From positions 1 through 7,318 of the forward strand of contig JANQKJ010000176.1 in the NCBI GenBank assembly GCA_028281205.1: a stretch of 7,318 nt of DNA, in the 5' to 3' direction. The notes below the pieces were generated by a model. It worked only from the letters and a program-made list of their open reading frames with translations, did no database searches and was not told where the DNA came from. The stretch is from Gammaproteobacteria bacterium (GTDB lineage Bacteria; Pseudomonadota; Gammaproteobacteria; UBA4575). This document shows positions 7,296 to 7,318 of this stretch, in pieces; within the stretch, counting starts at the first letter, position 1, and the number at the start of each line of letters is the position of its first letter. The translations under genes and the position numbers were made by a program.

Positions 7296-7298
7296 CCT
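7296..7298 (-). promoter_or_regulatory. Ribosome-binding site of the YqaA-type gene
   Basis: AGG in TTAGGTAA lies 8 bases before the ATG at 7287 and fixes this as the start. The remaining bases to the window edge contain stops in two minus-strand frames and could be the tail of an upstream gene. Confidence 0.45.
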
Positions 7299-7318
7299 AA
7301 GCAGCCTTATCCTCTTAC

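Overview
The window holds eight protein-coding genes: seven read on the minus strand and one on the plus strand. There are no RNA genes, mobile elements or CRISPR arrays. The organism looks like a Gammaproteobacterium with a fairly AT-rich genome. The basis is an NlpD-type lipoprotein directly behind a YqaA-type DedA-family membrane protein, and an alanine-type aminotransferase, homoserine dehydrogenase and Bacillus-type threonine synthase in one cluster. This is inference; there is no rRNA or other phylogenetic marker.

Layout, right to left along minus-strand transcription. At 6706-7287 lies a YqaA/DedA-type membrane protein, followed after 19 bases by an NlpD-like lipoprotein (6012-6686) with LysM and degenerate LytM domains. 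This pair probably continues a surE/pcm-type cell-envelope and stress cluster whose upstream part lies outside the window. The expected rpoS does not follow nlpD. Instead, a small Mth938-like (NDUFAF3-related) gene on the plus strand (about 5641-6015) runs into nlpD tail-to-tail, and the two genes share a 4-base overlap of stop codons.

A 60-base divergent gap (5581-5640) separates the Mth938-like gene from a tight minus-strand cluster: class I aminotransferase of the AlaC kind (4402-5580), hom (3064-4398), thrC (1914-3059), a secreted TraB/GumN-family protein (988-1893) and a cyclopropane-fatty-acid synthase cut by the left edge (1-941). Gaps between these genes are 3, 4, 20 and 46 bases, so they are probably one operon. 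Hom and ThrC catalyse steps of the aspartate-to-threonine pathway; homoserine kinase, which acts between them, is not in the window. The last two genes concern the envelope rather than amino acids and may be passengers at the end of the transcript.

The region is mostly ordinary chromosomal housekeeping. The points most worth a second look are a roughly 22-residue cysteine-bearing insertion in ThrC, the nlpD/Mth938 stop-codon overlap with no room for a terminator, the missing rpoS behind nlpD, and several genes whose start codons would be miscalled by a longest-ORF rule. I saw no convincing sign of a new multi-gene system.
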